A DNA stretch of 57,697 nucleotides, from the NCBI GenBank assembly GCA_016342325.1, contig JAEINR010000029.1:1-57697 (forward strand), in the 5' to 3' direction. The stretch comes from Desulfobacterium sp. GTDB lineage: Bacteria; Desulfobacterota; Desulfobacteria; Desulfobacterales; Desulfobacteraceae. This document shows, in pieces, positions 46,417 through 56,228 of the stretch; position 1 is the stretch's first letter, and each line of letters starts with the position of its first letter. The translations under genes and the position numbers were made by a program. The notes beneath the pieces were generated by a model that made no database searches, was not told the DNA's origin, and saw nothing but the letters and a program-made list of their open reading frames with translations.

Positions 46417-46965
46417 CTACTTGATGACCTTAACCAGACGCTTGAATGTCTCGCCCTGGGCAGCCTTCATCAGCTCAAACAGAACCATCTCACAGCTTGT
46501 GGCAGCGCCGCCCGATTGCTTGATCCGTTCGATCCCAAGGGTCTTATTCTCAAGTGTTCGTGAAGAAACACAATCGGTAACCACCTGGACCTCAAATCCC
46601 CTTTGAAGAAGATCCATGCCCGTCTGATAGACGCAGATATGGGACTCGATACCGGTGAGCAACACCTGGTCCCTGTTGATGAGACTAAACCGCTCCATGA
46701 ACCCGGGATTGCCGCAGCAGCTGAAACTGTGTTTTGGAATGGGACTCGCCCCAGGCAGGAACGCTGCTATCTCCGGGGTGGTAGGCCCCAACTTGTCAGG
46801 AAGCTGTTCCATCCATATCACCGGAACACCTAATATCTCCATTCCCTTTAACAGGGTCTTAAGGGAGGCGAACAACGCCTCTTTTCCGTGCATCATCTGG
46901 GCAAGCCTGCCCTGGACATCGATGAGGAGCAGGACGGTGCGATCGATTTCAAACATGAATTTCAT
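46417..46965 (-). CDS. Isochorismatase-like cysteine hydrolase
   Basis: About 182 residues. Catalytic triad candidates of the family are Asp in LLLIDVQGRL, Lys in IPKHSFSC and Cys in GIESHICVYQTG. Members cleave amides or esters such as nicotinamide or ureidoacrylate; this one is the stand-alone YcaC-like type with unknown substrate. The start at 46965 overlaps the DUF2147 stop (ATGA); ATG at 46956 is possible and has better GGAG spacing. Last gene of a two-gene unit. Confidence 0.88.
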   Translation of the reverse strand: MKFMFEIDRTVLLLIDVQGRLAQMMHGKEALFASLKTLLKGMEILGVPVIWMEQLPDKLGPTTPEIAAFLPGASPIPKHSFSCCGNPGFMERFSLINRDQVLLTGIESHICVYQTGMDLLQRGFEVQVVTDCVSSRTLENKTLGIERIKQSGGAATSCEMVLFELMKAAQGETFKRLVKVIK

Positions 46966-47414
46966 CTCCGTTTCCACATCTCGGTTCTTCCAAATAGAGA
47001 AAGGCCGATAAAACCGCGCACCTTGAGTTCGTCACCCTCAAGCTCGATCTTGCAGGAGTAGGTTTTCCCGCTGTCGGGATCATAGATATTGCCGCCCTCC
47101 CAAAGCTTGTCCCCCTGGTATTCAAACCCGGACCCGATGATCATACCGATAATCTCGTTTGTTCGCTTTTCAGTATCGGGATTGTTCTCGTCAACCTTTT
47201 GGGTACCATCATCCCTTAACGGCTCCTTGAGCCATACGATCCTGAGGCAAAGGGAATCCTCGCACGTGTAAATTTCGACAACGGATTCATCTTCGGCTGT
47301 CAACCATTGCCCGGTGATGGCATCGACACCGTCCTGGGAAGACGCAAAAACCCAAGGGGACATCCACAACAAAACAGACAGAACAACAACTGCTCTTAAA
47401 AAAGACCTGGCCAT
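46962..47414 (-). CDS. Secreted DUF2147 protein
   Basis: 150 residues. It starts with a signal peptide (MARSFLRAVVVLSVLLWMSP...FA) and continues with the small beta-barrel-like DUF2147 domain (GQWLTAEDESVVEIYTCEDSLC...IYDPDSGKTYSC). Likely periplasmic; function unknown in the family. ATG at 47414 has GGAGG five bases upstream, so the 35-codon upstream extension is rejected. It is translationally coupled to the isochorismatase-like gene. Confidence 0.9.
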   Translation of the reverse strand: MARSFLRAVVVLSVLLWMSPWVFASSQDGVDAITGQWLTAEDESVVEIYTCEDSLCLRIVWLKEPLRDDGTQKVDENNPDTEKRTNEIIGMIIGSGFEYQGDKLWEGGNIYDPDSGKTYSCKIELEGDELKVRGFIGLSLFGRTEMWKRR

Positions 47415-47545
47415 GGGAACCTCCGTAAAAATGTTAGAAGTGATTCCATATATATTACTTGCCTGGACGATTTTGTCAAAAAGAAAATAACGAAATTCAG
47501 AAAATAGAACCCTGCGCACCCCTAATTACAACGTTCTCTTATTAA

Positions 47546-50008
47546 TCAGATGATCCCTGCGGCGGTAGCCCTGATCCAGCCGACCTTGTCTTTTGAAAAT
47601 GCGATCCTTAGAAAACCACCCTCCCTTCTTTCCACCCTCACCTTTGTTCCTGCGTGGAGGACGAAAAGCTCGGTTGCATCGTCCGAAAAACCGGACCGGA
47701 CGGAGGCCTCATTCGCCAGGATAACGGCATGGGAATCTGAGGATTGCTGATAGTAATCGAAAAAGGCCGTGGCCATGATGATGAGAGAGGCAACGAACAG
47801 AACCACTCCGGCAGGGGTGAAGATCGGTTTTTTTCGGGCCATGCGAACCCCTGTATGGAGCACAAACCCGAACCACAATAAAAGGGCGCCATATTGAACC
47901 AACCATGACGGGAGATACTTTTCCCAGAAAAAGAGCAGCCCGGAAATATCCATGGTCTTTTCCGGGATTTCATCGGCCACAAGCCCTTTGGCATAGTCAA
48001 GGTTGTAGGTGAGATCGGGATCAAGGGGAATGAGCCTTACCGCCCTCTCATACCACAGAATGGCCGGACCGACCTCGCCGGCCTTTAAATAGGCATTGGC
48101 AATGTTGTAGTAGAGTTCGCCGTTTTTGATTCCGTTTTCTGCAACCCGCTCAAATTTAACGGCTGCATCTTGAAACTGCCCGGCCTTGTAGAGATTGACC
48201 CCCTCCAGAAACAGGGTTCCGGAATCATCGGTCCTTCCCTGGGTTGGCATGGCAGAAAAAAGTCCAAGACACACCAGTGCAATACCCAGGGTTTTAACAA
48301 CACGCTTTGCCCGTTTGAGCAAATCGTTTTTCATAGTACTATCAAAGGATGCGCCGCCGTATCGTGCGGATTCGATGTCGTTGAGCATGGCAGTCGCCTC
48401 CCTTATCTTTTCTTCGCCATGGCCTGCCTTGGATAAAATATCAGAAACCTCCCTTGCTGTAAGGGTCTCCCCGGAGACGCTTCCCCGGGCCAGCACCCTT
48501 GACACAAGGGCTGTGTATAGATTTCGGAAAAAATCTTCCTGGGAAATATTTTTGGATTCAGCCTTTTTAAGGCAATCTTTTGACCGTTTTCCCATGAGAG
48601 CGGAAGCAGACGCTTCCTTTTTCCCGAAAACCATCACTGCCCTGGGAACCAGCAACAGCCCGGATAAAACAACCAAAATCGTCAGGAAGAGGGGCAAGGG
48701 GATCGCCCGATGGGGAACCAGCACATGGGTCCCTTCCTTAAGGGCGAGGATATCATCCCCGGTGAATTCAACCGCTTGTTTCCCAACGCCGACCTTTCCC
48801 CCATCGGTTACAGCTATCTGGGGAACACCGCCATTCTTTCCGGACGGCTTAACAGAGAGTTTGAGCGAGGGTGTTGACACCGTTTCATAGGCCCCCGTAT
48901 CCGTGCTGAAATAACAAAGCTCGACCGGCTCAAGAACAAAATTACCCGGTGCCACCGGCACCAGGGCCCGCTTGAAGATCTTGTCCCCCTGGAACCCATC
49001 CGGGGTAAGGGTTATTTTCTCTTCGGGAACGTCATCGTAAACCTTAAAGGAATCTGACACACGGACCTCCGGGGCCTGGGCATCCATAATGTTTCCCGTC
49101 CCTGAGACAGTAAGGGTGAGGGTCACGGACTCCCCGCTTGCCACAGTGTCGCGGTCCAGCCCGGCGCCCAGGCTGAAACGCCCCACAAGGCCGGAAAACC
49201 GACCGGCACCGTGATAGACCGGCATGGGGTTGACCGTTACCTTGAAGGGCTCCGTGGCATAGCGCCTGGTTTCGTGCCGCCCCATGGAAAAAAACCGGTT
49301 GCCAAAGAACGGATCGCCCATGGGATCCCGGGAATCAACCACGGGTATGTCGCAGGTCACCACTGCGGGTTCAATCTCAACATCCCCCTCTTTTTCAGCC
49401 ATAAGAACATAGGAGATCCGGGTAACCTCGTAGGACCTGCCATTGATAACCTTTCCATAGCTCTCTCGCTTACCCGCTTCCTTGGCGGAAAATCCGCTGA
49501 ACCTTGGCTGCTGAAGCCTTGCATTGGAGATCTGAACAGCGCTGTAGAGCCTGAAGGTGTAGATCGCCTGCTGGCCGGGAACCAGGATCCGAGGAGACAG
49601 GGTGGCCCGGGCAAACACATCCCCGGCACGATCGTCGGCCGCGGCACGCTTGCCCACCTCGACATTGATTGCCTTGGTATGGGCCAACTCCCCGTCAAGG
49701 GTCACCGGCAGCGGCGGAATGGTTAAGCGCCCCCGGGTCTTCGGCAGAAGGACATATTGATGGGTAATGTTCTTTGAATACTCCCCGTTGATGATTCTGA
49801 CACTGGTGCTGGTCCCCCTGGGAACCACCTTGAAATCGGCGACAACCGAGGTGTCAACAACGGCTTCCCCCCCTTGAACAATAACCCTGAGGGTCAGGGA
49901 TTCGCCCTCGGAGATCCGGTTTCTATCAACCCTTGCGGTTGCGGTAAACCCAAACACCTGGACGGGAACTACGACCAGGATCAATGCAAAAAAAAGCAAT
50001 CGTTTCAT
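47546..50008 (-). CDS. BatD-BatE fusion protein
   Basis: 820 residues. Signal peptide (1-20), BatD-type repeated Ig-like domains (about 21-420, starting TATARVDRNRISEGESLTL), a transmembrane helix near 430, a cytoplasmic segment, a second hydrophobic segment near 570, TPR repeats (GELYYNIANAYLKAGEVGPAILWYE), two more helices and a C-terminal SH3-like domain (VRSGFSDDATELFVLHAGTKVRV). BatD and BatE are usually separate; here they are joined. Bat proteins are implicated in envelope stress or aerotolerance. Last gene of the Bat operon. Confidence 0.9.
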   Translation of the reverse strand: MKRLLFFALILVVVPVQVFGFTATARVDRNRISEGESLTLRVIVQGGEAVVDTSVVADFKVVPRGTSTSVRIINGEYSKNITHQYVLLPKTRGRLTIPPLPVTLDGELAHTKAINVEVGKRAAADDRAGDVFARATLSPRILVPGQQAIYTFRLYSAVQISNARLQQPRFSGFSAKEAGKRESYGKVINGRSYEVTRISYVLMAEKEGDVEIEPAVVTCDIPVVDSRDPMGDPFFGNRFFSMGRHETRRYATEPFKVTVNPMPVYHGAGRFSGLVGRFSLGAGLDRDTVASGESVTLTLTVSGTGNIMDAQAPEVRVSDSFKVYDDVPEEKITLTPDGFQGDKIFKRALVPVAPGNFVLEPVELCYFSTDTGAYETVSTPSLKLSVKPSGKNGGVPQIAVTDGGKVGVGKQAVEFTGDDILALKEGTHVLVPHRAIPLPLFLTILVVLSGLLLVPRAVMVFGKKEASASALMGKRSKDCLKKAESKNISQEDFFRNLYTALVSRVLARGSVSGETLTAREVSDILSKAGHGEEKIREATAMLNDIESARYGGASFDSTMKNDLLKRAKRVVKTLGIALVCLGLFSAMPTQGRTDDSGTLFLEGVNLYKAGQFQDAAVKFERVAENGIKNGELYYNIANAYLKAGEVGPAILWYERAVRLIPLDPDLTYNLDYAKGLVADEIPEKTMDISGLLFFWEKYLPSWLVQYGALLLWFGFVLHTGVRMARKKPIFTPAGVVLFVASLIIMATAFFDYYQQSSDSHAVILANEASVRSGFSDDATELFVLHAGTKVRVERREGGFLRIAFSKDKVGWIRATAAGII

Positions 50009-50017
50009 CTCTATCCT

Positions 50018-51859
50018 TTACCAGTCCTTGGTAACACGCCCCTTGTCATAGGCCGGCATCATGGCTTTTCCGGGCTTGTCCGTAAGGCGGTTGAGCATTC
50101 TTTCCTGGGCCTGGGCCTGCTGATCCATGGCTGCAGATTGCCCCTTCTCCGGGGGTGACTGTTGTCGGGCCTGTTCTTTGCTGTCGTCCTGTTTTTCCGG
50201 GTTGTCATCCGGAGATTGGGACGCGTTGTCCTGCTTGTCCCGGGAATCCTCGGGACGATCCTTTGATTCGGAGCCTTTGGAATCTTTGGGACTTTCATCA
50301 GACGACGGGTTATTCTGCTTGCCTTTATCCTTGTCCCTGTTTTGCTCCTTGTCACCCCCAGGCTTGTTTTCCTGTTGCTGGTCTTTGTTCTGCTGATCTT
50401 TGTCTTGATTCTCTTTGTCTTGATTTTTTTGCTGTTTTTTCTGCTCCTCAAGTTTTTTCTTTACAAACTCAAGGTTTTCTTTTGCCTCGGTGTCCCCGGG
50501 GGCAAGGGAGAGCACCCCTTCATACTCCTTTACCGCCTCTTCAATCCTTCCCGAACGGTACAACGCATTTCCAAGGTTATACAGGGCCCGGGTTTTCAGA
50601 TTGGAATCATCGGTTTCCCCGGCCCGGGTGAAATTTTTAACAGCCGCTTCATAATCGCCTTTTTTATAGGCGGCGCTTCCGATGTTATAGTAAAGTTCTG
50701 CCATCCCAGGCCGGTCCAGCTGGGCGTCAATGAAATGCTTTTCTGCCTGTTCATACTCCCCGGCTCGATACGCTTCGATCCCCTTTTCAACGCTTTTGGA
50801 AGCACCGGCAAAACCAGGTGCCGGGGTTGAAGCAAGAACCACAACAGCAAAGAAAAAAGAAAAAAAGATGCCCTTCCGATTGTCTGCGAGCATTGTTTCG
50901 ATCAAAAACAGCACAACGGCCGGAAAGAGAAACCATTGAAACCTGTTCTCCCACACCTTTCGTTTGCCGCTCTTCAGGGTCTTTTTTTCCATCTTGCCCC
51001 GGATTTCCTGGTCATAAATCCGGTCAAGATCCATGTCCCCGGCAACGGAGCGCACATACACCCCCCGGGCCGTTGCTGCAATTTTTTCCAACCCGGCATC
51101 ATCGACTTTTGAAATCACGATCCGGCCCTGGTCGTCCTTCTTAAAACCACCGCTGCTGTCCGGAACAGGTGCCCCAGACTCGCTGCCCACACCGATGCAG
51201 AAAATCCTGACATTTGCTTTGGCCGCCTTCTTGGCAAGTTCAAGGGGGGTTCCTGAGGTATTTTCACCGTCGGTGATGATGATGATCGCCTTTTCAGACG
51301 CCTGCTCCTTCTCAAACCCGGAAAGGGCCGTTTCAATGGCACCGCCAATATCGGTGCCGCCCACGGGAAGATAGTCAGGCTCAAGGGCGTTTAAAAAAAT
51401 GTTAAAAGCGCTGTGATCCATGGTAAGGGGACATTGAAGGATGGCTTTGCCTGCAAAAGCCACAAGCCCTGCCCTGTCGGACTTCATCATCCCCAGGAGG
51501 TCGATGATCTCACGCTTTGCCCGCTCCAGGCGGGACGGCTTGATATCCTGGGCCAGCATGCTCCTGGAAAGGTCGAGGCAGATCATGACATCCACCCCCT
51601 TCTGTTCAACCGTTTCCCACCTGAACCCCACCAGGGGGCCTGCCAGGGCAACAACCAGGCAGAAGAGGGCCAGGGTCGTCAACACCCCGCGGATCAACCG
51701 TTTTTTTGTTTTAACTCCAGGTGCAATGGTCTCAAAGGCCTTTGCCGTGGCAAACCGGCCCAGAATTTTGGCCCGTTTTCTATGGCCATAGACGATCCCC
51801 CCTGCCAACAGGAGCACCACCCAGACAAGATAGAGCATGTGGGGATTGGATAATTTCAT
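50018..51859 (-). CDS. BatB-BatC fusion: VWA plus TPR protein
   Basis: 613 residues. Two N-terminal membrane helices flank a VWA domain with metal site DLSRS (about residue 95); a third helix lies near 310, then a signal-like hydrophobic segment, TPR repeats (AELYYNIGSAAYKKGDYEAA, TRALYNLGNALYRSGRIEEA) and a long Gln/Lys/Asp/Asn-rich low-complexity tail from about 475. In other bacteria BatB and BatC are often separate. Cytoplasmic-membrane complex with BatA and BatD is expected. Confidence 0.92.
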   Translation of the reverse strand: MKLSNPHMLYLVWVVLLLAGGIVYGHRKRAKILGRFATAKAFETIAPGVKTKKRLIRGVLTTLALFCLVVALAGPLVGFRWETVEQKGVDVMICLDLSRSMLAQDIKPSRLERAKREIIDLLGMMKSDRAGLVAFAGKAILQCPLTMDHSAFNIFLNALEPDYLPVGGTDIGGAIETALSGFEKEQASEKAIIIITDGENTSGTPLELAKKAAKANVRIFCIGVGSESGAPVPDSSGGFKKDDQGRIVISKVDDAGLEKIAATARGVYVRSVAGDMDLDRIYDQEIRGKMEKKTLKSGKRKVWENRFQWFLFPAVVLFLIETMLADNRKGIFFSFFFAVVVLASTPAPGFAGASKSVEKGIEAYRAGEYEQAEKHFIDAQLDRPGMAELYYNIGSAAYKKGDYEAAVKNFTRAGETDDSNLKTRALYNLGNALYRSGRIEEAVKEYEGVLSLAPGDTEAKENLEFVKKKLEEQKKQQKNQDKENQDKDQQNKDQQQENKPGGDKEQNRDKDKGKQNNPSSDESPKDSKGSESKDRPEDSRDKQDNASQSPDDNPEKQDDSKEQARQQSPPEKGQSAAMDQQAQAQERMLNRLTDKPGKAMMPAYDKGRVTKDW

Positions 51860-51864
51860 TGTAC

Positions 51865-52863
51865 TTACGGAATCCTTAACAGTCGTGTATTTGAAAGGAG
51901 AACAGCACCGCCGAGAAGGAGTGCGCCTGCCAACACAAACATGACATAAAGGTCATCATACTCGGCCCAGGCCTTGACCTCCACCTCGGTTTTCTCCAGG
52001 GAATCGATAATATCATAGATCCTTCCCAGGGACTCGGTGTCGCCGGCAGCAAAAAATTCTCCCTGGGTCCGGCCAGCAATTTCCTTCAGGGTTTCATGGT
52101 CCATGTCCACCTGCTGGTAAACATATCTCTCCCCGAACAGGGGATCGTTCACCAAAAACGGTGCCTTGCCCTTCTGCCCCACCCCCACGGTATAGACCTT
52201 TACATTCCGTTGTTTTGCGATGTCGGCGGCGGCCACGGGAGAGATCTCTCCGCTGTTGCTCTTTCCGTCGGTCAAAAGAATGATAATATTAGATTTACTC
52301 TCAATGTCCTCAAGCCGCTTCAAGGAGATGCCAATGGCATCGCCGATGGCCGTGCTGGGTCCTGCGGCCCCGATCTTCAACTTGTCCATCACAAAGGAGA
52401 GGGTGTCGTAATCCCGGGTCAAGGGAAGCTGGGTAAAGGCCTGGGAGCCGAAGACCACCATGCCGATCCTGTCACCGTCCCGCTTCATGATGAACTCCTT
52501 GACCACGCTCTTCACCGCATCAAGGCGGGTGACAATACTGCCGTCCAGCTTGAAGTCAAGGGCGGCCATGCTCTCGGAAAGGTCCAGGGCAAGAACGATG
52601 TTGATCCCTTCTGTCTTGACGTTCATCTTTTTGGTGCCCCATTGGGGCCTTGCCAGGGCAACGACCAAAAGAACGAGGCCGCAATACTTGACCAGGGGAA
52701 GGGCCCGGGAAACGAGGAGAAACAGCGTGACCGGTGACGCTTTCAGCCACGATAAATCGGAAGTTCTGACGCTTACGCTTTTTGAATTCCTCGCCCTGAA
52801 CAGAAGCAGCAGGGGAACAATAACCAGTAGGGATAAAAAAATCGGAGAGGCAAACCTAAACAT
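51865..52863 (-). CDS. batA: BatA, VWA membrane protein
   Basis: 332 residues. MFRFASPIFLSLLVIVPLLLLF forms the first helix, a second follows near 60, and the VWA domain carries the MIDAS motif DLSES. The C-terminal helix is LAGALLLGGAVLL. ATG at 52863 overlaps the end of the DUF4381-like gene and has GGAGGGGG upstream, so the longer frame is rejected. Partner of MoxR AAA+ ATPase in the Bat system. Confidence 0.93.
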   Translation of the reverse strand: MFRFASPIFLSLLVIVPLLLLFRARNSKSVSVRTSDLSWLKASPVTLFLLVSRALPLVKYCGLVLLVVALARPQWGTKKMNVKTEGINIVLALDLSESMAALDFKLDGSIVTRLDAVKSVVKEFIMKRDGDRIGMVVFGSQAFTQLPLTRDYDTLSFVMDKLKIGAAGPSTAIGDAIGISLKRLEDIESKSNIIILLTDGKSNSGEISPVAAADIAKQRNVKVYTVGVGQKGKAPFLVNDPLFGERYVYQQVDMDHETLKEIAGRTQGEFFAAGDTESLGRIYDIIDSLEKTEVEVKAWAEYDDLYVMFVLAGALLLGGAVLLSNTRLLRIP

Positions 52864-53413
52864 CGTGACCCCCCTCCTCCAGCACGTTTTTCTCGTTTGT
52901 TGAAGCAACCGTGACAATGAATTTTCTGACAAACGCTTCATGGCCCTGCATCATCAAAGGAGACGGATCTTCTCCGGCATATTTGATGGTGTCTGAAAAG
53001 AGCAGGAACTCCCTGGCATCGGCCAGAAGCCCCTTGTCTATCCCCAGGGACCTGATGGACAGAACAAACTCCTGGGTGGTCATCTCAGGTGCCCCAAGGT
53101 GAAATTGCTTTCCAATGAAACGTTTCACTATCTCGGTGAGCCTGAAGTAATAGAGCCTTGGCGCCCTTGCCATGAGATCCCCAAGGGACTCCAGGGCCTT
53201 CAGGGCCGCCTGATCAGGCGGAAGCGGCAATGGCAGCAGGGGAACCTCTGCTGTTCTCCCGATCCTTCGCCGCTTCAGGTAGCGATAAAGAAAAAAACCA
53301 ACACATCCCAGAACAAACAGGACCAATAGAATCAGTGCAATTCTCATGAAGAGAGGATCCATTCCCACCTGCACCGGGGGCCGGATGTCGTGAATGTCGC
53401 GGATATCCTGCAT
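52856..53413 (-). CDS. DUF4381-like single-pass membrane protein of the Bat operon
   Basis: 185 residues. One transmembrane helix near the N-terminus (LFMRIALILLVLFVLGCVGFFLY), then a basic stretch and a cytoplasmic helical domain. Size, topology and position between DUF58 and batA fit DUF4381. Starts directly at the DUF58 stop and overlaps batA by 8 bp, so all are translationally coupled. Function unknown; probably part of the Bat membrane complex. Confidence 0.85.
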   Translation of the reverse strand: MQDIRDIHDIRPPVQVGMDPLFMRIALILLVLFVLGCVGFFLYRYLKRRRIGRTAEVPLLPLPLPPDQAALKALESLGDLMARAPRLYYFRLTEIVKRFIGKQFHLGAPEMTTQEFVLSIRSLGIDKGLLADAREFLLFSDTIKYAGEDPSPLMMQGHEAFVRKFIVTVASTNEKNVLEEGGHDV

Positions 53414-54292
53414 CTATAGTTTCCTCCGCTCTCTGTTCCTGAAATAACGCTGGAGGGAGTCAGAGACCGACGCACCTGTTTCCATCTCAATGAGGTCAAT
53501 CCCGTTCTTCTTGAGAATCTCAATGATGGCACCGTGCTGGGCCCTCTTCCGGTCCTCATAATATCTGCGGGTGGGCTTGTCCGAGGCGTCCAGGAGCAGT
53601 TCCTTTCCGGTCTCAAAACAGGACAGGCTGACGATCCCCTGTTCGGGAAGGTGAAATTCGCCCTCATCGTATAGAAGAACGGATATCAGTTCATGCCGCT
53701 GGAGAGCGGTCCTGAGGTTCTTCTGAAATCCGGAGTCCAGAAAATCAGAGAGGATAAAAGTTGTGGTTCTCTTCCTTGCGACCTTGGCGAGATAATCCAG
53801 GGCAGATGCAAGGCAGGTTCCCTTTCCCTCGGGAACAAAGGTGAAGATCTCCTTGATCAGCCGCCAGATATGACCCGTCCCCTTCTGGGGTGGAATATAC
53901 TTCTCAACGCGGTCGGTGAAAAAAATCACCCCCACCTTGTCGTTATTCTTTATGGCGGAAAAGGCAAGGACAGATGCAACCTCGGCCGCCTTTTCAAGCT
54001 TCAGGCCGGAAAAGGTACCAAAGCCCTGGGATGCGCTCATGTCGATGAGAAGCATCACCACGCTTTCACGTTCCTCCCTGTAAAGCTTAATAAACGGTCT
54101 GCCGAGCCTTGCCGACACCTTCCAGTCAATGGACTTTATATCGTCCCCGGGGCTGTACTCCCTAACCTCTTCAAACTCGATGCCCGATCCCTTGAACACG
54201 GAGCGGTACTGACCCGCCATGATGGAGTTGACCGACCGGCTGCTCTTGATGTGGATCCGCTTTATTTTTTTTATTATCTCCCGTGGAATCAT
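53414..54292 (-). CDS. DUF58 protein with VWA-like domain
   Basis: 292 residues. Family hallmarks: FKGSGIEFEEVREYSPGDD and the IDWKVSARLGRPFIK segment, followed by a VWA-like MIDAS candidate LLIDMSASQGF. DUF58 proteins are encoded beside MoxR ATPases and are thought to be their adaptors or substrates in chaperone-like insertion of metals or complexes. Begins 7 bp after moxR. Confidence 0.94.
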   Translation of the reverse strand: MIPREIIKKIKRIHIKSSRSVNSIMAGQYRSVFKGSGIEFEEVREYSPGDDIKSIDWKVSARLGRPFIKLYREERESVVMLLIDMSASQGFGTFSGLKLEKAAEVASVLAFSAIKNNDKVGVIFFTDRVEKYIPPQKGTGHIWRLIKEIFTFVPEGKGTCLASALDYLAKVARKRTTTFILSDFLDSGFQKNLRTALQRHELISVLLYDEGEFHLPEQGIVSLSCFETGKELLLDASDKPTRRYYEDRKRAQHGAIIEILKKNGIDLIEMETGASVSDSLQRYFRNRERRKL

Positions 54293-54299
54293 TTACTTT

Positions 54300-55274
54300 C
54301 TAAGGAACCTCAACGGAATCAAACACGGTTTTAATGATCTCATCGGTGGAAACATCCTCGGCTTCAGCCTCGAAGGAAAGAATGATCCGGTGGCGCAGCA
54401 CATCGGGAGCAGCCATTTTAATGTCCTGGGGAGTCACATAGGCCCTGCCCTGGAGAAAGGCGGTCACCCGGGCCACCTGGGCAAGAGAAATCGTGGCCCT
54501 TGGGGATGCACCGAACTCAACATACTCGGCAATATCCATGCCGTATTTTTCGGGATGTCGGGTGGCCAGGACAATGTCAACAATATACTCCTTGAGCTTA
54601 TCGTCAACGTAGATCTCTTTTACCAACCTTGACATGTTTGCAAGCTGGTCCGGATCGATGACAGGCTGAATGGGATCGCTGGTGCTAAACCCGGATTTCT
54701 TGAGAATCTCAAGCTCTTGGGTCCTGTCCGGGTAGTCGATGAGAATCTTGAGCATGAACCGGTCCACCTGGGCTTCGGGAAGCTGATAGGTTCCCTCCTG
54801 CTCGATGGGGTTCTGGGTGGCAAGAACAAGAAAAGGCGTTGGAAGCGCGTAGGTGGTATCGCCAATGGTCACCTGATTTTCCTCCATGGCTTCCAGCAGG
54901 GCGGACTGAACCTTGGAAGGGGCCCTGTTGATTTCGTCGGCAAGGATGATGTTGTTAAAAAGCGGACCTTTTCTGGTGATAAAATCTCCGACTTTGGGCC
55001 TGTAGATCTCGGTTCCGATGAGATCTGCAGGCAGGAGATCCGGTGTGAACTGGATTCGTTTAAACGCTGCCTGTATGGTTGAGGCAAGGGCTTTTACGGC
55101 GCTTGTCTTTGCAAGCCCGGGAACACCCTCGATAAGGACATGGCCTCCCGACAATATACCTGCCAGAAGCCCGTCTACAAGCTTCTGTTGGCCGACAAGC
55201 TCTTTTGCTATCTCTTTTCGTATCCTGCTGATCAGCAGATGCTGCTCTTCTATATCTCTTTTAAGCTGCTCCAT
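54300..55274 (-). CDS. moxR: MoxR-family AAA+ ATPase
   Basis: 324 residues with Walker A GVPGLAKTSAVK, Walker B ILADEINRAPSKVQSALLEAM and sensor 1 LATQNPIEQEGTY. First gene of the operon moxR-DUF58-DUF4381-batA-batBC-batDE. It is thought to be a chaperone that remodels or matures envelope proteins together with VWA partners. The promoter must lie in the 134 bp to the TetR gene's stop. Confidence 0.96.
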   Translation of the reverse strand: MEQLKRDIEEQHLLISRIRKEIAKELVGQQKLVDGLLAGILSGGHVLIEGVPGLAKTSAVKALASTIQAAFKRIQFTPDLLPADLIGTEIYRPKVGDFITRKGPLFNNIILADEINRAPSKVQSALLEAMEENQVTIGDTTYALPTPFLVLATQNPIEQEGTYQLPEAQVDRFMLKILIDYPDRTQELEILKKSGFSTSDPIQPVIDPDQLANMSRLVKEIYVDDKLKEYIVDIVLATRHPEKYGMDIAEYVEFGASPRATISLAQVARVTAFLQGRAYVTPQDIKMAAPDVLRHRIILSFEAEAEDVSTDEIIKTVFDSVEVP

Positions 55275-55408
55275 AACCCCTCAATCGTCAAAGGCTTTCG
55301 CCGTTATCTTTCTTTTTGGTCCAGACAAATATATTGACGGTTGGGGCTGGTGTCAAGAATCGAAAAAAAAAGGAATGAAGAAAAAATAAAAATGCAGTTG
55401 CAACCGAA

Positions 55409-56023
55409 CTAATTAAGAAGCTCTTTACGATACAACTCTGCTGTGACACGGGCCAACCGAAGGATATGCTCCCGGATCGTCTCTTTTTTCTTGATGGGGT
55501 GGTTCCGGAAGGTCATGATGATACCGGTCATTGAGGCGATAAATGAATGGGCGTAAATCCGTACGTCTTTTTTAACACCGTGGCGTTCAAGGACCTCAGA
55601 AAATCCGTCAAAAAAGATCTTGGTAACTGAATCAAACTTGCCCATGGCCGGATTTGCCAGGTTATCCTTGAGCATGAGGTAGGTCATCATTTGAAAAGTG
55701 GATTCGTTTTGAAAAAGATGGTCCACATAGGTCACGGCAAATGCCTCTATGGTTCCCGGTTTATCGCTCGTAACCATGGCCTTAAAGTTGGCACTGACCG
55801 CAGAAATATCCTGAAGAAATGCCTCGATAAAAAGATCTTCCTGGCTTGGAAAATAGCGATAGAGTGTTGCCGGAGAGACACCTGCCTCATCTGCAACATC
55901 CCTCATCCCTACATCATAAAACGGTTTTTTTGCAAAAAGAGACAGAGCAGATTCAATGATGATCTGTTTTCTTGCCTCCCTCTCCCTCTCCTTGAGTTCG
56001 GCGAATCTGGATTCTGTATTCAT
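55409..56023 (-). CDS. TetR-family transcriptional regulator
   Basis: 204 residues. N-terminal helix-turn-helix RQIIIESALSLFAKKPFYDVGMRDVADEAGVSPATLYRYF; the rest is a variable helical ligand domain. ATG at 56023 has CAGGAGG nine bases upstream. It is followed by the Bat operon on the same strand with 134 bp between, but control of it is not evident. A 16-bp direct repeat just upstream (56040-56071) may be its operator. Confidence 0.93.
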   Translation of the reverse strand: MNTESRFAELKEREREARKQIIIESALSLFAKKPFYDVGMRDVADEAGVSPATLYRYFPSQEDLFIEAFLQDISAVSANFKAMVTSDKPGTIEAFAVTYVDHLFQNESTFQMMTYLMLKDNLANPAMGKFDSVTKIFFDGFSEVLERHGVKKDVRIYAHSFIASMTGIIMTFRNHPIKKKETIREHILRLARVTAELYRKELLN

Positions 56024-56039
56024 TGGGGAACCTCCTGGG

Positions 56040-56071
56040 TATGGTGTGCGAACTATATGGTGTGCGAACTA
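56040..56071. promoter_or_regulatory. 16-bp direct repeat upstream of tetR
   Basis: TATGGTGTGCGAACTA occurs twice with no spacer (56040-56055, 56056-56071), 17 bp before the TetR start codon. A partial inverted AGGTG/CACCT pair lies next to it (56078-56101). Candidate autoregulatory operator; not confirmed. Confidence 0.55.
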
Positions 56072-56228
56072 TGAGACAGGTGCTACTTACAATGAACACC
56101 TATCACATTTTTTTTTTACCGACAAGAAAAAACAACAAAATTCATGAATTGCATTCCATTATTGACGCCCCATGAATGAGCTGATATATTTTGCGAATAA
56201 CTTCATCAACATTTTCAGGACAGGAAAA

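Noticed and set aside
56172-56228. Earlier start for the small Cys-rich ORF
   Set aside because: No ribosome-binding sequence in front of this ATG; the ATG at 56229 has AGGAA.
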